Below, piece by piece: positions 47,655 to 56,505 of a DNA stretch of 64,000 bases (positions within the stretch are counted from its first letter, which is position 1; each line of letters opens with the position of its first letter). Made by a program: the position numbers and the translations under genes. The notes beneath the pieces were generated by a model. That model saw only the letters and a program-made list of their open reading frames with translations, did no database searches and was not told the origin of the DNA. Source of the DNA: Pseudomonas sp. SL4(2022) (GTDB lineage Bacteria > Pseudomonadota > Gammaproteobacteria > Pseudomonadales > Pseudomonadaceae); NCBI RefSeq assembly GCF_026625725.1, contig NZ_CP113060.1:186001-250000 (forward strand), given 5' to 3'.

Positions 47655-48705
47655 GCAGCTGAACGGACTCGGACGTAGGTAGCGGCGGGGGCGCCGGCAT
47701 GCACAGCTCACCATCGAGCAGCGGCTGCTGCGCCAGAAACTCCAACGCCGACGTCCGCCAGGATTGCCGCGCGGCCAACTCGGCACAGCGCTGGCGATCC
47801 AGTTTCAGCGCTTCTAGGCAAGCCGTGCGCAGATCCTCATGCATAACCCCGCTAACGTCCGCCTGCAGCACATCCAGCGGCCCGGCTACCGGAAACGCCG
47901 CCACTGGCGTACCACAGGCCAGAGCTTCGAGCATCACCAGACCATAGGTATCGGTGCGCGAGGGGAAGACCAGCACACTGGCACTCTGAAACGACTCGAC
48001 CAGTGCCGGACCATGCTGATAGCCGAGAAAGCGCACCTGCGGATACGCGGCCTGCAATGCCTCGCGCTGCGGGCCATCACCGACCACCTGCTTCTGCCCC
48101 GGAAGATCGAGGGCAAGAAACGCTTCGATGTTCTTCTCCGGCGCGATCCGCCCGACATACAGAAACACCGGCTCAGCCAGAGTTGTCGGCGTCACCGGCG
48201 GACGGAACAGGCGCGTATCGACGCCCTTGCGCCACAGCACCAAACGCTTGAAACCCCAGCCAGCAAACTCCTCGCGCATGCGTTCGGTGGTCACCAGTAC
48301 CGCCTGACTCGGCCGATGAAAGGCGCGCAGAAAGGCATAACCCCAACGCAATGCAATCCAGGGCCAGCGGGTGTGCACGTATTCGGGAAAGCGCGTATGA
48401 ATCGCGCTGGAAAATGCCAGGCCACGCTTACTCAGCCAACGCCGCGCAGCCCAGCCCAAGGGCCCCTCGGTGGCCAGGTGTACGCAGTCTGGGCGAAACC
48501 CGCGAATCGCCGCACCAACCCGCCAGAGGTTCCATACCAGGGGAATTTCCGGGTAACTGGGACATGGCAACGCGCGAAAGTCCGCCGGCGACAGCAACTT
48601 GACCTGATGGCCGAGGCCGCGCAGCTCACTGATCAGCGCCTGCAGGCTGGTGACCACACCATTGACCTGCGGCGACCAGGCGTCGGAGACGATGAGAATC
48701 CTCAC
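47647..48705 (-). CDS. agt: GT4 glycosyltransferase, Agt-like (glucosyl-diacylglycerol synthesis)
   Basis: A 352-residue GT-B glycosyltransferase. N-terminal MRILIVSDAWSPQVNGVVTSLQ and HTRFPEYVHTRWPW are typical of the family that includes fungal and bacterial diacylglycerol glycosyltransferases. The donor half has VFLYVGRIAPEKNIEAFL, VVGDGPQREALQ and SRTDTYGLVMLEALACGTPVAAFP with the E-x7-E motif. It overlaps the phosphoesterase gene upstream by 4 bases. As I recall, P. aeruginosa PA3218 (agt1) and PA3219 (plcP) occupy the same place beside cyaB and replace phospholipids with glycolipids under phosphate stress. Sugar specificity is inferred. Confidence 0.85.
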   Translation of the reverse strand: MRILIVSDAWSPQVNGVVTSLQALISELRGLGHQVKLLSPADFRALPCPSYPEIPLVWNLWRVGAAIRGFRPDCVHLATEGPLGWAARRWLSKRGLAFSSAIHTRFPEYVHTRWPWIALRWGYAFLRAFHRPSQAVLVTTERMREEFAGWGFKRLVLWRKGVDTRLFRPPVTPTTLAEPVFLYVGRIAPEKNIEAFLALDLPGQKQVVGDGPQREALQAAYPQVRFLGYQHGPALVESFQSASVLVFPSRTDTYGLVMLEALACGTPVAAFPVAGPLDVLQADVSGVMHEDLRTACLEALKLDRQRCAELAARQSWRTSALEFLAQQPLLDGELCMPAPPPLPTSESVQLLT

Positions 48706-49520
48706 AGGGCCGGCTCGGCAGCGGCAACGGGAGCAGCTTGCAGCTGGCGCACCTGATCATCAGCCAGGCGATACAGTTCGATGCTGCCATCCAGGTGCTC
48801 AATCAGCGCCGTACAGGATTCCACCCAGTCGCCGCAATTCATGTACTCGACCTCGCCCATCGGACGAATCTCGGCGTGGTGGATATGTCCGCAGATCACG
48901 CCGTTGAAACCGCGCTTGGCGCATTCGTGGACGATGGCCTCTTCAAAGTCGCTGATAAAGTTCACCGCCGTCTTGACCTTGTGCTTGAGGTAGGCCGACA
49001 GCGACCAGTAGCCATAGCCATAGCGGCTACGCCAGTAATTCAGCCAACGGTTGAGTGTCAGGGTGAACTCGTAGGCCGAGTCGCCAAGAAAGGCCAGCCA
49101 GCGGTGATAACGGGTGATCACATCAAACTGATCACCATGAATCACCAACAGTCGGCGGCCATCGGCAGTGAAGTGCTCCGCCTCGTCGACCAACTGGATA
49201 TTGCCGAGCATCAGGCTGGAATAGCGGCGCAGAAATTCATCATGGTTGCCGGTGACGTAGATCACCTCAGTGCCGCGCTTGCTCATGGTCAGCAGGCGGC
49301 GGATCACGTTACTGTGTGACTGCGGCCAGTACACCCCGCTGCGCAGCTTCCAGCCGTCGATGATGTCACCGACCAGGTAGATCTTGTCGGTCTGGTAGCG
49401 TTTGAGAAACGCCGCCAGATGCTCGGCCTGACAATCCCGGGTGCCCAGGTGCACATCGGAAATCCACAGGGTACGGACACGTTGCTTGCGGCTGGGCTTG
49501 GCGAGCTGGGCGCTGGTCAT
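48702..49520 (-). CDS. plcP: PlcP-like metallophosphoesterase (phospholipase C-type, LpxH-related)
   Basis: A 272-residue calcineurin-type phosphoesterase. Metal ligands are in LWISDVHLGTRDCQ, IYLVGDIIDGWKL, VTGNHDEFLRR, LLVIHGDQFDVITR and VICGHIHHAEIRP. Generic annotation would be UDP-2,3-diacylglucosamine diphosphatase, but the pairing with a GT4 gene is the plcP-agt arrangement, in which the enzyme cuts phosphatidylglycerol or ethanolamine to diacylglycerol. GGAGG precedes the ATG at 49518-49520 by six bases; an in-frame ATG at 49580 is less likely. A Pho-box-like repeat lies 54 bases upstream of the ATG and supports phosphate control. Confidence 0.87.
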   Translation of the reverse strand: MTSAQLAKPSRKQRVRTLWISDVHLGTRDCQAEHLAAFLKRYQTDKIYLVGDIIDGWKLRSGVYWPQSHSNVIRRLLTMSKRGTEVIYVTGNHDEFLRRYSSLMLGNIQLVDEAEHFTADGRRLLVIHGDQFDVITRYHRWLAFLGDSAYEFTLTLNRWLNYWRSRYGYGYWSLSAYLKHKVKTAVNFISDFEEAIVHECAKRGFNGVICGHIHHAEIRPMGEVEYMNCGDWVESCTALIEHLDGSIELYRLADDQVRQLQAAPVAAAEPAL

Positions 49521-49573
49521 GGACGACCTCCGGCTGGGTTTGCTCGAGTCTGCGCAGGCGTGGTGAAGCGCCC

Positions 49574-49601
49574 ATGACAAGGCCGTGGCAATTCGGTGAC
49601 A
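49574..49601 (-). promoter_or_regulatory. Pho-box-like triple direct repeat upstream of plcP-agt
   Basis: Plus-strand half-sites ATGACA (49574-49579), GTGGCA (49585-49590) and GTGACA (49596-49601) repeat every 11 bases. Read toward plcP they are TGTCAC, TGCCAC and TGTCAT, matching the PhoB half-site (C)TGTCA(T) and its 11-base period. The nearest half-site is 54 bases from the plcP ATG, which leaves room for a -10 and a short leader. Confidence 0.72.
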
Positions 49602-49645
49602 TGCATCAAAGGGTATAAACTGGCCAACCGATCAAGGAGCCCACC

Positions 49646-50398
49646 ATGCACTCGCTGCTTTCGCTGCGTCACTACAGCCATGAACTGCTCAGCCACAGCC
49701 ATGACCATGCGCAGCTGGTCTTCGGCCTGAGCGGCTTGCTGGAGTTTGAAGTGGCCGGTCAGGGCAGCCAGATCACCCGTCAGACCCTGGCCGTGGTGCC
49801 CAGTGATGCTCAGCACGCCTGCGGCAGCAAAGACGGCAGCCATTGCCTGGTGCTCGATGTACCGGACGAGCGCTGGCTGCAGCAACAGCTGGGCCGGCAT
49901 CTGGATGCCACCCGCCGCCTGTTGGATAAACCCACCGCCGTCAGCCTCACCCCTGCGCAGAGCCAGTTGGTCAGTTGGCTGGCCGCCAGCCCAATCAATG
50001 ACCCGGTGATTGCCCAACAAGGCGCTGCTTTGCTTTTAGCCAGCCTGGCCAATGGCGAGACGCCAGCCCAGACAGTCAATCGCCTGCCGCTGGCAGCGCT
50101 GGATGTACATATCGATCAGCACGCGGCTTATCCACTGCAGGTCGACGATTTAGCGCGCCTGGCCGGACTGTCAGCAGCACGCTTTCATGTGCACTTCCTC
50201 AGCGAAACCGGGCAAACCCCCATGGACTATGTCCGCCGCCGTCGCCTGCAGCTGGCGCGGCAACTGCTGCAGAACAGCAACCTGGCGATTGGCGAAATCG
50301 CCGCACGCGTGGGCTACAGCTCGCAAAGCGCCTTTACCGCAGCGTTGACCCGGCAGTTCGGCTGCTCCGCCCGTGCCTTGCGCCTGCACCGCGAGTAA
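49646..50398 (+). CDS. AraC-family regulator with cupin N-terminus
   Basis: A 250-residue regulator. The N-terminal ~110 residues look like a cupin (HSHDHAQLVFGLSGLLEFEV). The C-terminal domain has VDDLARLAGLSAARFHVHFLSETGQTPMDYVRRRRLQ and NLAIGEIAARVGYSSQSAFTAALTRQFG, the two AraC helix-turn-helix units. AAGGAG lies 8 bases before the ATG. The next genes on the strand are csaA and a DMT exporter, 82 bases further on, possible targets. Effector unknown. Confidence 0.9.
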   Translation: MHSLLSLRHYSHELLSHSHDHAQLVFGLSGLLEFEVAGQGSQITRQTLAVVPSDAQHACGSKDGSHCLVLDVPDERWLQQQLGRHLDATRRLLDKPTAVSLTPAQSQLVSWLAASPINDPVIAQQGAALLLASLANGETPAQTVNRLPLAALDVHIDQHAAYPLQVDDLARLAGLSAARFHVHFLSETGQTPMDYVRRRRLQLARQLLQNSNLAIGEIAARVGYSSQSAFTAALTRQFGCSARALRLHRE

Positions 50399-50480
50399 CG
50401 CGACAAACGCCGCAAGTCCTGCGACAGACTTCTGCCTGATCGCGCCCTAGACTGCTGCCATCAGTCCGAGGAGCGCTGCA

Positions 50481-50816
50481 ATGCAACAAATCCAATGGGA
50501 AGACTTTCAACGGGTCGAGCTGCGCGTTGGCACCGTGCTGTCGGCCGAGGTCAATGTGAACGCCAATAAACCGGCCTACGTGCTGCAAGTCGATCTTGGC
50601 CAGCTGGGCATCAAGCAGTCCAGCGCACAGCTTACGGCCCACTACCCATGCGCCCATCTGGTCGGCCGTCAGGTCCTTTGCGTGTGCAATTTTGCGGTCA
50701 AGCGGGTGGCCGGGGTGCGCTCGGAAATACTGGTAACCGGCGTGTACGACGCCGACAACAAGGTGGTGCTGGCGAGCTTTGAGCATCCTGTTCCGAACGG
50801 TGCACGCCTGGCATGA
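50481..50816 (+). CDS. csaA: CsaA-type tRNA-binding domain protein
   Basis: A 111-residue single-domain OB-fold protein. WEDFQRVELRVGTVLSAEV at the start, and HLVGRQVLCVCNFAVKRVAGVRSEIL and the C-terminal HPVPNGARLA are the signature of the tRNA-binding EMAPII/CsaA domain. In Bacillus CsaA has chaperone-like activity; the Pseudomonas role is unclear. Its stop overlaps the DMT transporter start (ATGA), so the two are co-translated. Confidence 0.92.
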   Translation: MQQIQWEDFQRVELRVGTVLSAEVNVNANKPAYVLQVDLGQLGIKQSSAQLTAHYPCAHLVGRQVLCVCNFAVKRVAGVRSEILVTGVYDADNKVVLASFEHPVPNGARLA

Positions 50817-51664
50817 AGCAACGAAATGCACTGTGGGCGATCCATCTGGGCGCCCTGCTGTTTGGCCTGTCCGGCATCTTCGGCAAACTGGCCAGCACCA
50901 CCCCGCAGATGATCTCCGCCGGCCGCGCAGTATTCGCCGTGGCCGCTTTGCTGCTGTTCGCCAAGCTGATCAGTAACGCGCGCCTGGTCCGCCTTGGTCT
51001 GCGCCAGGCCAGCCTGCTGGCCCTCGGCGGCTTACTGCTTGGCGGTCACTGGTGGAGTTTTTTCGAGTCTGTGCATATCTCTGGCGTGGCCATCGCCACC
51101 CTCGGCTTTGCCAGTTTTCCAGCCTTTACCGTGCTGCTGGAGGGTTTGCTGTTCAAAGAACGCACGCGACCAGTCGAATACGCCATGGTGGCGCTGGTCT
51201 GTCTGGGTCTGGTGCTGGTCACCCCGCATTTCGACCTGAGCAGCCAGGCCACCAACGGCCTGCTCTGGGCAGTACTTTCCGGCCTGCTATTCGCCCTGCT
51301 GTCGCTGCTCAACCGCGCCAGCACCCGTGGTATAGATCCAGTCCAGGCGGCGCTGTACCAGAACCTCACCGTGCTGCTGGTATTCCTGCCGCTGGCCTGG
51401 CCGACGCTGCCCAGCGTGCAGGCTCAGGACTGGTTGTGGATGGCCATGCTTGGGATCTTCTGCACGGGCCTGGCGCACAGCCTGTTCGTCGCCAGCCTGC
51501 GGGTACTCACAGCACGCACCACAGCAGTGATTTTCGCCCTGGAGCCGATCTATGGTATTGCCTTCGCCTGGCTGCTGTTCAGTGAGGTGCCAACCCTGCG
51601 CATGCTGGCGGGCGGGCTGCTGATTGTCAGCGCGATCTTTCTGTCGGCGCGAATGGCCAAGTGA
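50813..51664 (+). CDS. EamA-family DMT transporter
   Basis: A 283-residue inner-membrane protein with about ten helices, arranged as two EamA halves: LWAIHLGALLFGLSGIFGKLAS to about residue 135, and GLLWAVLSGLLFALLSLLNRAST to about residue 280. The last helix pair contains TTAVIFALEPIYGIAFAWLLFSE, typical of RhaT/EamA exporters of amino acids or metabolites. Substrate unknown. It overlaps csaA and ends one base short of the convergent SelT/W/H-type gene. Confidence 0.92.
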   Translation: MKQRNALWAIHLGALLFGLSGIFGKLASTTPQMISAGRAVFAVAALLLFAKLISNARLVRLGLRQASLLALGGLLLGGHWWSFFESVHISGVAIATLGFASFPAFTVLLEGLLFKERTRPVEYAMVALVCLGLVLVTPHFDLSSQATNGLLWAVLSGLLFALLSLLNRASTRGIDPVQAALYQNLTVLLVFLPLAWPTLPSVQAQDWLWMAMLGIFCTGLAHSLFVASLRVLTARTTAVIFALEPIYGIAFAWLLFSEVPTLRMLAGGLLIVSAIFLSARMAK

Positions 51665-51952
51665 TCAATGGCTGCGGTCGTTGTGACCCAGATCCCGCGC
51701 CGGATCGATCTGATCGCGCAAGCGCTGTTTCAGTACTTTGGCTTCCGGAAAGCCACCATCGACCTTGCGTTCCCAGAGCTGCACCCCATCGCAGGTGATA
51801 CGAAACACACCACCGGTGCCGGGCTCCAGGCTGACTCGGGCCAGGTCATCGGTGAACGTCGAGAGCAGTTCCTGAGCCAGCCAAGCGGCGCGCAGCAGCC
51901 ACTGGCACTGAGTGCAATAGGTGATGATTACTTCGACTTTATGGCTGGACAT
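51665..51952 (-). CDS. SelT/SelW/SelH-family (Rdx) thioredoxin-like protein
   Basis: A 95-residue protein. It starts MSSHKVEVIITYCTQCQWLLRAAWLAQELL, with a C-T-Q-C redox motif after the first strand, as in the Rdx family. GTGGVFRITCDGVQLWERKVDGGFPEAKVLKQRLRDQI completes the fold. Where animal homologues have selenocysteine, this one has Cys, and no in-frame TGA is read. Redox role is likely; the partner is unknown. A GTG two codons upstream is an alternative start. Confidence 0.9.
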   Translation of the reverse strand: MSSHKVEVIITYCTQCQWLLRAAWLAQELLSTFTDDLARVSLEPGTGGVFRITCDGVQLWERKVDGGFPEAKVLKQRLRDQIDPARDLGHNDRSH

Positions 51953-52160
51953 GGGCACGTCTCAGAACAGGTGGGACGATCATACGCCACAGTACGCACG
52001 ATACTTCAACGCCGGGACGCTAAACCTTGCAAGGGGTTCGACTGCACACTCATTGCAGAGCATGAGCGATATAACAGCCTCGGATGGACAGGCTCGCCAC
52101 CCTCCGGCTGAGTCTCGACGAGTCGCGGCGCACAAACACCTAGAGTGACACCCCAGACAA

Positions 52161-53564
52161 TCAGCGTTGCTTTGACCTTACCCCCCAGGCGGCAAAAACA
52201 GTCAGTGCGAACACGCCCGCTACCAGCCAGAAACTCTGCTTGAAAGCCAGCAGTTCAGCCCACTGATCACCGCCCTCGGCGCTGTGCCGCCACTCCAGAA
52301 AGAAGGTCAGCAGATTGACCCCAAAAGCACCGCCCAACTGGCGTACGAAGGTGATGGCTCCGGCCCCCTGAGCCAGCTCATCGGCACTGAGAATATCCAG
52401 CGAACCCGTGCTCAAGGCCGGCAGCAGGATGCCCAGACCGATGCGCCCGACACAAGTCCAGAAGCACAGCAGCAGAAAGGACGCACCCTGCTCGACCCAG
52501 GCCAACCCGGCAGCCGACAGCGCAAAAATCAGCAGCCCGGTGCTCAGCAGCACAGCCGCCGACAACCGATCACTGAGCCAGCCGCCGAGAAAGGACGCCA
52601 TCCCCATCAGCAATCCAGCTGGCAACAACAGCATGCCAGCCTGTCCGGCACTGAAACCGTCCACGGTCTGCAGGTAAAGCGGAATAAGGTAAGTCGAACC
52701 GTACAGGCCCAATCCCAGGGTCAGAGCCACCCAGCTGGCACTGCGAAACCCGGGATGCCGCCACAACGCCAGAGGCAAGAGCGGCTGTGAAGCCCCTCGA
52801 CTGCGCTGCACAAACAGCAGCACGGCCATCAGCGCTAGCGCACCCGGTAGCCAAACACGCGGTGCACTCCAGGTAAAACGCTGGGCTTCAGCCAAAAAAC
52901 CCAGGGCCGCAAAGATGAATACGCACAAGCAGATAAAGGCCAGCAGATCGAGGCGCTGGGCGCTGCGCGCTCGGGCACTCGGCAACAGCCATTGTCCGGT
53001 CAGCAGCGCCAGCATGCACATCGGCAAAGGCATCCAGAATATTGCAGCCCAGCCGAAATGATCGACCAGATAGCCGCCAATGGCCGGCCCCAACGACGGG
53101 GCCAGCATCACGCCCAGGCCATACAGGCCGAGCGCCATACCGCGGCCACCTTCAGCAAATACACGGAAAATCAGCACCATGGCCAGTGGCTGAACAATCC
53201 CGGCACACAGCCCCTGCACGATACGCAGCGTGATCAGTTGCCAGGCCGCATGGCTTAACAGCGCCAGCAGTGAACTGAGGATAAACAGCAACAGGCCGAA
53301 CTGCGCCGTACGCCGCGCACCAAAACGCGCATGGGCCCAAGCGGCCAATAACAGACCCGCCGTCATGGACGCGAGAAAACCGGTGGACAACCACTGCGCC
53401 AGCGGCCGACCGATGGCAAAGTCCGCCATGATCGCCGGCAAGGCGACATTGATGCTGGTAGAGGCCAGCACCATGGCCATGCTGCCGACCATCAACAACG
53501 CCAGCAGCCACTGCGGATAACGCGGACCGAAGCGCTGTTGCAGCGTCTGCAGGTCATCGCCCAT
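52161..53564 (-). CDS. DHA2-family MFS multidrug efflux transporter (EmrB/QacA type)
   Basis: A 467-residue major-facilitator protein with about 14 hydrophobic helices. Motif A-like and C-like regions are visible: FLASMTAGLLLAAWAHARFGARRT and GLYGLGVMLAPSLGPAIGGYLVDHFGW. VLASTSINVALPAIMADFAIG at the N-terminus is characteristic of EmrB-type pumps. It is translationally coupled to the marR-type gene upstream (ATGA overlap), a common repressor-pump pair. No EmrA-type adaptor is adjacent. Substrate is not predictable. Confidence 0.93.
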   Translation of the reverse strand: MGDDLQTLQQRFGPRYPQWLLALLMVGSMAMVLASTSINVALPAIMADFAIGRPLAQWLSTGFLASMTAGLLLAAWAHARFGARRTAQFGLLLFILSSLLALLSHAAWQLITLRIVQGLCAGIVQPLAMVLIFRVFAEGGRGMALGLYGLGVMLAPSLGPAIGGYLVDHFGWAAIFWMPLPMCMLALLTGQWLLPSARARSAQRLDLLAFICLCVFIFAALGFLAEAQRFTWSAPRVWLPGALALMAVLLFVQRSRGASQPLLPLALWRHPGFRSASWVALTLGLGLYGSTYLIPLYLQTVDGFSAGQAGMLLLPAGLLMGMASFLGGWLSDRLSAAVLLSTGLLIFALSAAGLAWVEQGASFLLLCFWTCVGRIGLGILLPALSTGSLDILSADELAQGAGAITFVRQLGGAFGVNLLTFFLEWRHSAEGGDQWAELLAFKQSFWLVAGVFALTVFAAWGVRSKQR

Positions 53565-53998
53565 CAGTGTTTTTCCAGGTTACTCAACACCTGGGCATGG
53601 ACCTTCTGGCAACGCCGTAGCTCGTCTTCGTCGATGCCCGCGAAGACCTCCTTACGCAGCTGTGCGGAGATCGCTTCGATCTTTTCAATCAGCGGACGTG
53701 CCTGCGGGCTAAGGGCGATCTTCTTGGCGCGGCGGTCTTCCGGTACAGCCTGACGGCTGACCAGCCCCTGGGCCTCCAGACTGTCGAGCAGACGCGCCAG
53801 GGTCGGGCCCTCGACGCCAACACTCTGCGCCAGTTCACGCTGGGTTGGCAGTTCAGCAAAACGTCCCAGGTGCAACAGCACCAGCCAGCGCGCCTGCGAC
53901 AAGCCCAGGCCGACCAGGCGACGGTCCAGTTCGGCGCGCCAGGCGCGTGACAATTGGGCGACTTGCATGGCAAAACGGTGTTGATCGGTGTGCGACAT
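53564..53998 (-). CDS. MarR-family transcriptional regulator
   Basis: A 144-residue winged-helix regulator starting MSHTDQHRFAMQVAQLSRAWRAELDR. LSQARWLVLLHLGRFAELPTQRELAQSVGVEGPTLARLLDSLEAQGLVSRQAVPEDRRAKKIALSPQ is the MarR DNA-binding unit, with the wing Asp-Arg-Arg. It probably represses itself and the MFS pump, whose start overlaps its stop. A TTG two codons upstream is an alternative start. A palindrome in its upstream region is a likely operator. Confidence 0.93.
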   Translation of the reverse strand: MSHTDQHRFAMQVAQLSRAWRAELDRRLVGLGLSQARWLVLLHLGRFAELPTQRELAQSVGVEGPTLARLLDSLEAQGLVSRQAVPEDRRAKKIALSPQARPLIEKIEAISAQLRKEVFAGIDEDELRRCQKVHAQVLSNLEKH

Positions 53999-54031
53999 GG
54001 ACAACGGCTCTTAACTATAAAAAACTAATTA

Positions 54032-54043
54032 TTAGCCAGCTAA
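54032..54043 (-). promoter_or_regulatory. Palindrome upstream of marR-type gene, likely operator
   Basis: TTAGC-CA-GCTAA is a perfect inverted repeat 34 bases upstream of the MarR start. It lies in an AT-rich stretch that contains a possible -10 (TATAGT on the minus strand), so a dimer bound there would block the promoter. Confidence 0.55.
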
Positions 54044-54102
54044 CCATAACCTCTTTACCGAGGCAAGTCTGCAAAGGACTAGAACCACCTCTAACACGTG
54101 TT

Positions 54103-55119
54103 TCACCACTTAACATACTGGTCTTCGACAAACCCCCAGAGGTTGTCGATCGGCACCGAAGGCCGGCCGAATGGACGCAACACGCCGTTGAATTGACCGA
54201 AAATCTGTTTGAAATTACTCGCCAACAGCCCGACATTCAGCCGCTCCTTGTGCAGACCACGGCCCTCAAACTGCAACTCTACCTGGCCATCATGGGAGGT
54301 GATCGTCCAGGGCTGCAGTGGCAGATCACGGTCGAAGACAAAGCGTACCGTATCCACCTTGAGCAGCTCACCATCCAGCCAGAAGCAGTTCTCGGTAAAG
54401 CTGGTTTCATTGACTCCGCAGGACAGGTTCAGTCCCACCCGCTGCTCGCCCGCCAGACCGGACAGACACGCCCAGTTCCAATGCGTTTCGGGGCGCATGT
54501 AGCCGGCCGACCAGTCGTGGTGAGCAAAGGCGCCGATTTGCGCCAGATCGAAATCCCCCAACGCACTGCGTACCTGGCCCGAGCAACGGACTCCCGCGAC
54601 TTTCTGCGCATAGACCCACCCATTGACTGCCGTAGGCGTGTTGATGCACATCGGCTGAAAAGCAGGCTCTGCCTCGGAGAAACAGGCATCGATACGCGTG
54701 CCATCATCCAGCTCCACCAGCAAACGCTTTTCCCGCGAAGAGGCGCTGTTTTCCAAACGCAGCACGTTACGCCCAAAATGCACCTCGCACACGCCCTGAT
54801 TCGGGGTCTGGGAGAACTGACTGCCAAAGCCCAGCGGCAGCTTGAACTGCCGCTCAATCATGCGCCCACTTGCCGGGTGGAACAGATAGACAAACCCCAC
54901 GCCCAGCAGGCTGAGATTGGCCAGAGCACAGCCACCAATCAGCTCGTCACTGATCAGGCCAAAATACTGAAACTGATGAAAACGCCGCCATTTAGCTAGC
55001 GCACCCAGCTTGCGCCCCATGGGCGAGCGGAAGTCGAAATCACGGTAATTGATCAGCGCTGGAGCGGCGGGGAAAATGCCGTAATGCGGCTGGCCGTTGG
55101 CTTGAATCAGTCGGTCCAT
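54103..55119 (-). CDS. DUF2804 domain-containing protein
   Basis: A 338-residue protein that matches the DUF2804 family in general form. It begins MDRLIQANGQPHYGIFPAAP and has KLGALAKWRRFHQFQYFGLIS, GYMRPETHWNWACLSG and NLWGFVEDQYVKW. No signal peptide or clear membrane helix is present. Family function is unknown; the fold may be a lipocalin or beta-rich barrel with relation to AttH-like hydratases, an inference only. It is read in the same direction as marR, with a 104-base spacer holding the marR promoter, so it is probably a separate unit. Confidence 0.82.
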   Translation of the reverse strand: MDRLIQANGQPHYGIFPAAPALINYRDFDFRSPMGRKLGALAKWRRFHQFQYFGLISDELIGGCALANLSLLGVGFVYLFHPASGRMIERQFKLPLGFGSQFSQTPNQGVCEVHFGRNVLRLENSASSREKRLLVELDDGTRIDACFSEAEPAFQPMCINTPTAVNGWVYAQKVAGVRCSGQVRSALGDFDLAQIGAFAHHDWSAGYMRPETHWNWACLSGLAGEQRVGLNLSCGVNETSFTENCFWLDGELLKVDTVRFVFDRDLPLQPWTITSHDGQVELQFEGRGLHKERLNVGLLASNFKQIFGQFNGVLRPFGRPSVPIDNLWGFVEDQYVKW

Positions 55120-55241
55120 GGATGCACTTCACTAAAGGAAACTGCCGTGGATGCTAGCACCGGGACTCATACGCCAGCATTCACCGCACGCGCCAAGCAC
55201 AGCGGCAAAATCGGCCACCCGGCACGCAACGCAGCACGGCC

Positions 55242-56405
55242 TCAGGCCACCACCTGATTGCGGCCAAACGCCTTGGCTTCATACAGCGCGCGATCGGCAT
55301 GCTCATACAACTGCGCCAGCGCCCCACCTTCGCCCGGTTGAATGCAGGCAATACCAATCGACATGGTCAACACATTCGCCGTGTCGGAAGCCGTGTGCTC
55401 GATGCTCAGGGCCTGCAGGGTCAGACGCAAAGCCTCGGCGTGATTGCGTGCCTCGGCCTCGCTGATGTCATACAGCAACACGGCGAACTCTTCACCGCCC
55501 AGGCGCACGGCCATGTCCAAGGGCCGCCGTGCAGCGTCCTGCAAGAGACTGCCGATGCGCTGCAGCACGTTGTCGCCGGCCTGGTGGCCATAGCGATCGT
55601 TATACGCTTTGAAATGGTCGACATCACACAGCAGCAATGCCAGACAGCGCTCCTCACGCTTGGCCTGCCGCCACAGCCGCTCGAACTGACGATTAAAGCT
55701 ACGCCGATTGTGCAAGCCGGTCAGGCTGTCATGATCAGCCCACACCCGCATCAGCCGACTAATCAGGAAATGCTCACGCGACTTGAACTCCAGCAGGTAG
55801 CAACCCACCGCACCAATCAAGTTGCCGAACACCAGAAACAAGGTGTTGTTGATCAACCGGGGCAGGTCAATGCCATCCATGACCACCTCCACCAGCACAT
55901 AGATCAGCATCACCAGCAATGAACAATACAGAGCTTCGGCCAGGCGTAGGCCAACCAGAAAATAGGCGGCCATACAGATCAGCAGCAGCCCCTCGTAGGG
56001 GTAATCCGGATCCACACGGTGCGCAATCCCCACCACCAGCGCCGCGGAGACCCCGAGTGCCAGCACACAGACCAGACTCAGCGGTTGCAGCAAATGAATG
56101 TACTTGCGCTGAATCAATAATCCGCCAAAGACACAGAGCAGCAGGAATACCGACATGCGGATGGCCAGCATCCACCAGACTTCGGACGTTTTGATCAGGG
56201 CAAAATCAAATGCCGCGAAAGCCAGCCAGACCAGAATGCCTACCGTCAGCGCAATGCGCTTGAGCTCATAAGTGTCATCGCGCAGGTAATCGCGATACTC
56301 CTGCTCAAGCGGTCGAGAAAAACGCAACAAACGAAACCCCGATGCCAATTGATCGGCATATGGGTTGGGGCGGACATCATCTAGCCAGGCATGGGGGAGT
56401 GACAC
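55242..56405 (-). CDS. Membrane-bound GGDEF diguanylate cyclase
   Basis: A 387-residue protein. Residues ~55-205 contain about six hydrophobic helices (IALTVGILVWLAFAAFDFAL, SVFLLLCVFGGLLI, LVCVLALGVSAALVVGI, LLVMLIYVLVEVVM, LFLVFGNLIGAVGCYLL). The GGDEF domain (~220-380) carries LALLLCDVDHFKAYNDRYGHQAGD and the loop RLGGEEFAVLLYD. Arg-Pro-Leu-Asp five residues before it fits an inhibitory I-site. It should synthesise c-di-GMP in response to an unknown membrane cue. It may matter for the LapD gene about 4 kb away. Confidence 0.92.
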   Translation of the reverse strand: MSLPHAWLDDVRPNPYADQLASGFRLLRFSRPLEQEYRDYLRDDTYELKRIALTVGILVWLAFAAFDFALIKTSEVWWMLAIRMSVFLLLCVFGGLLIQRKYIHLLQPLSLVCVLALGVSAALVVGIAHRVDPDYPYEGLLLICMAAYFLVGLRLAEALYCSLLVMLIYVLVEVVMDGIDLPRLINNTLFLVFGNLIGAVGCYLLEFKSREHFLISRLMRVWADHDSLTGLHNRRSFNRQFERLWRQAKREERCLALLLCDVDHFKAYNDRYGHQAGDNVLQRIGSLLQDAARRPLDMAVRLGGEEFAVLLYDISEAEARNHAEALRLTLQALSIEHTASDTANVLTMSIGIACIQPGEGGALAQLYEHADRALYEAKAFGRNQVVA

Positions 56406-56505
56406 CGGAACCTCTGCAGCAGGATGGCTAACCCCACCTTAGCCGCTCAAACCCAGGCCCACAAGCGCGAGCCTCTTTGATGCCGGGTGACGCAGCAGGC
56501 AACAA

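Noticed and set aside
51900..51952. Selenocysteine in the SelT/W/H-family protein
   Set aside because: The redox motif reads Cys-Thr-Gln-Cys with ordinary codons and no in-frame TGA.
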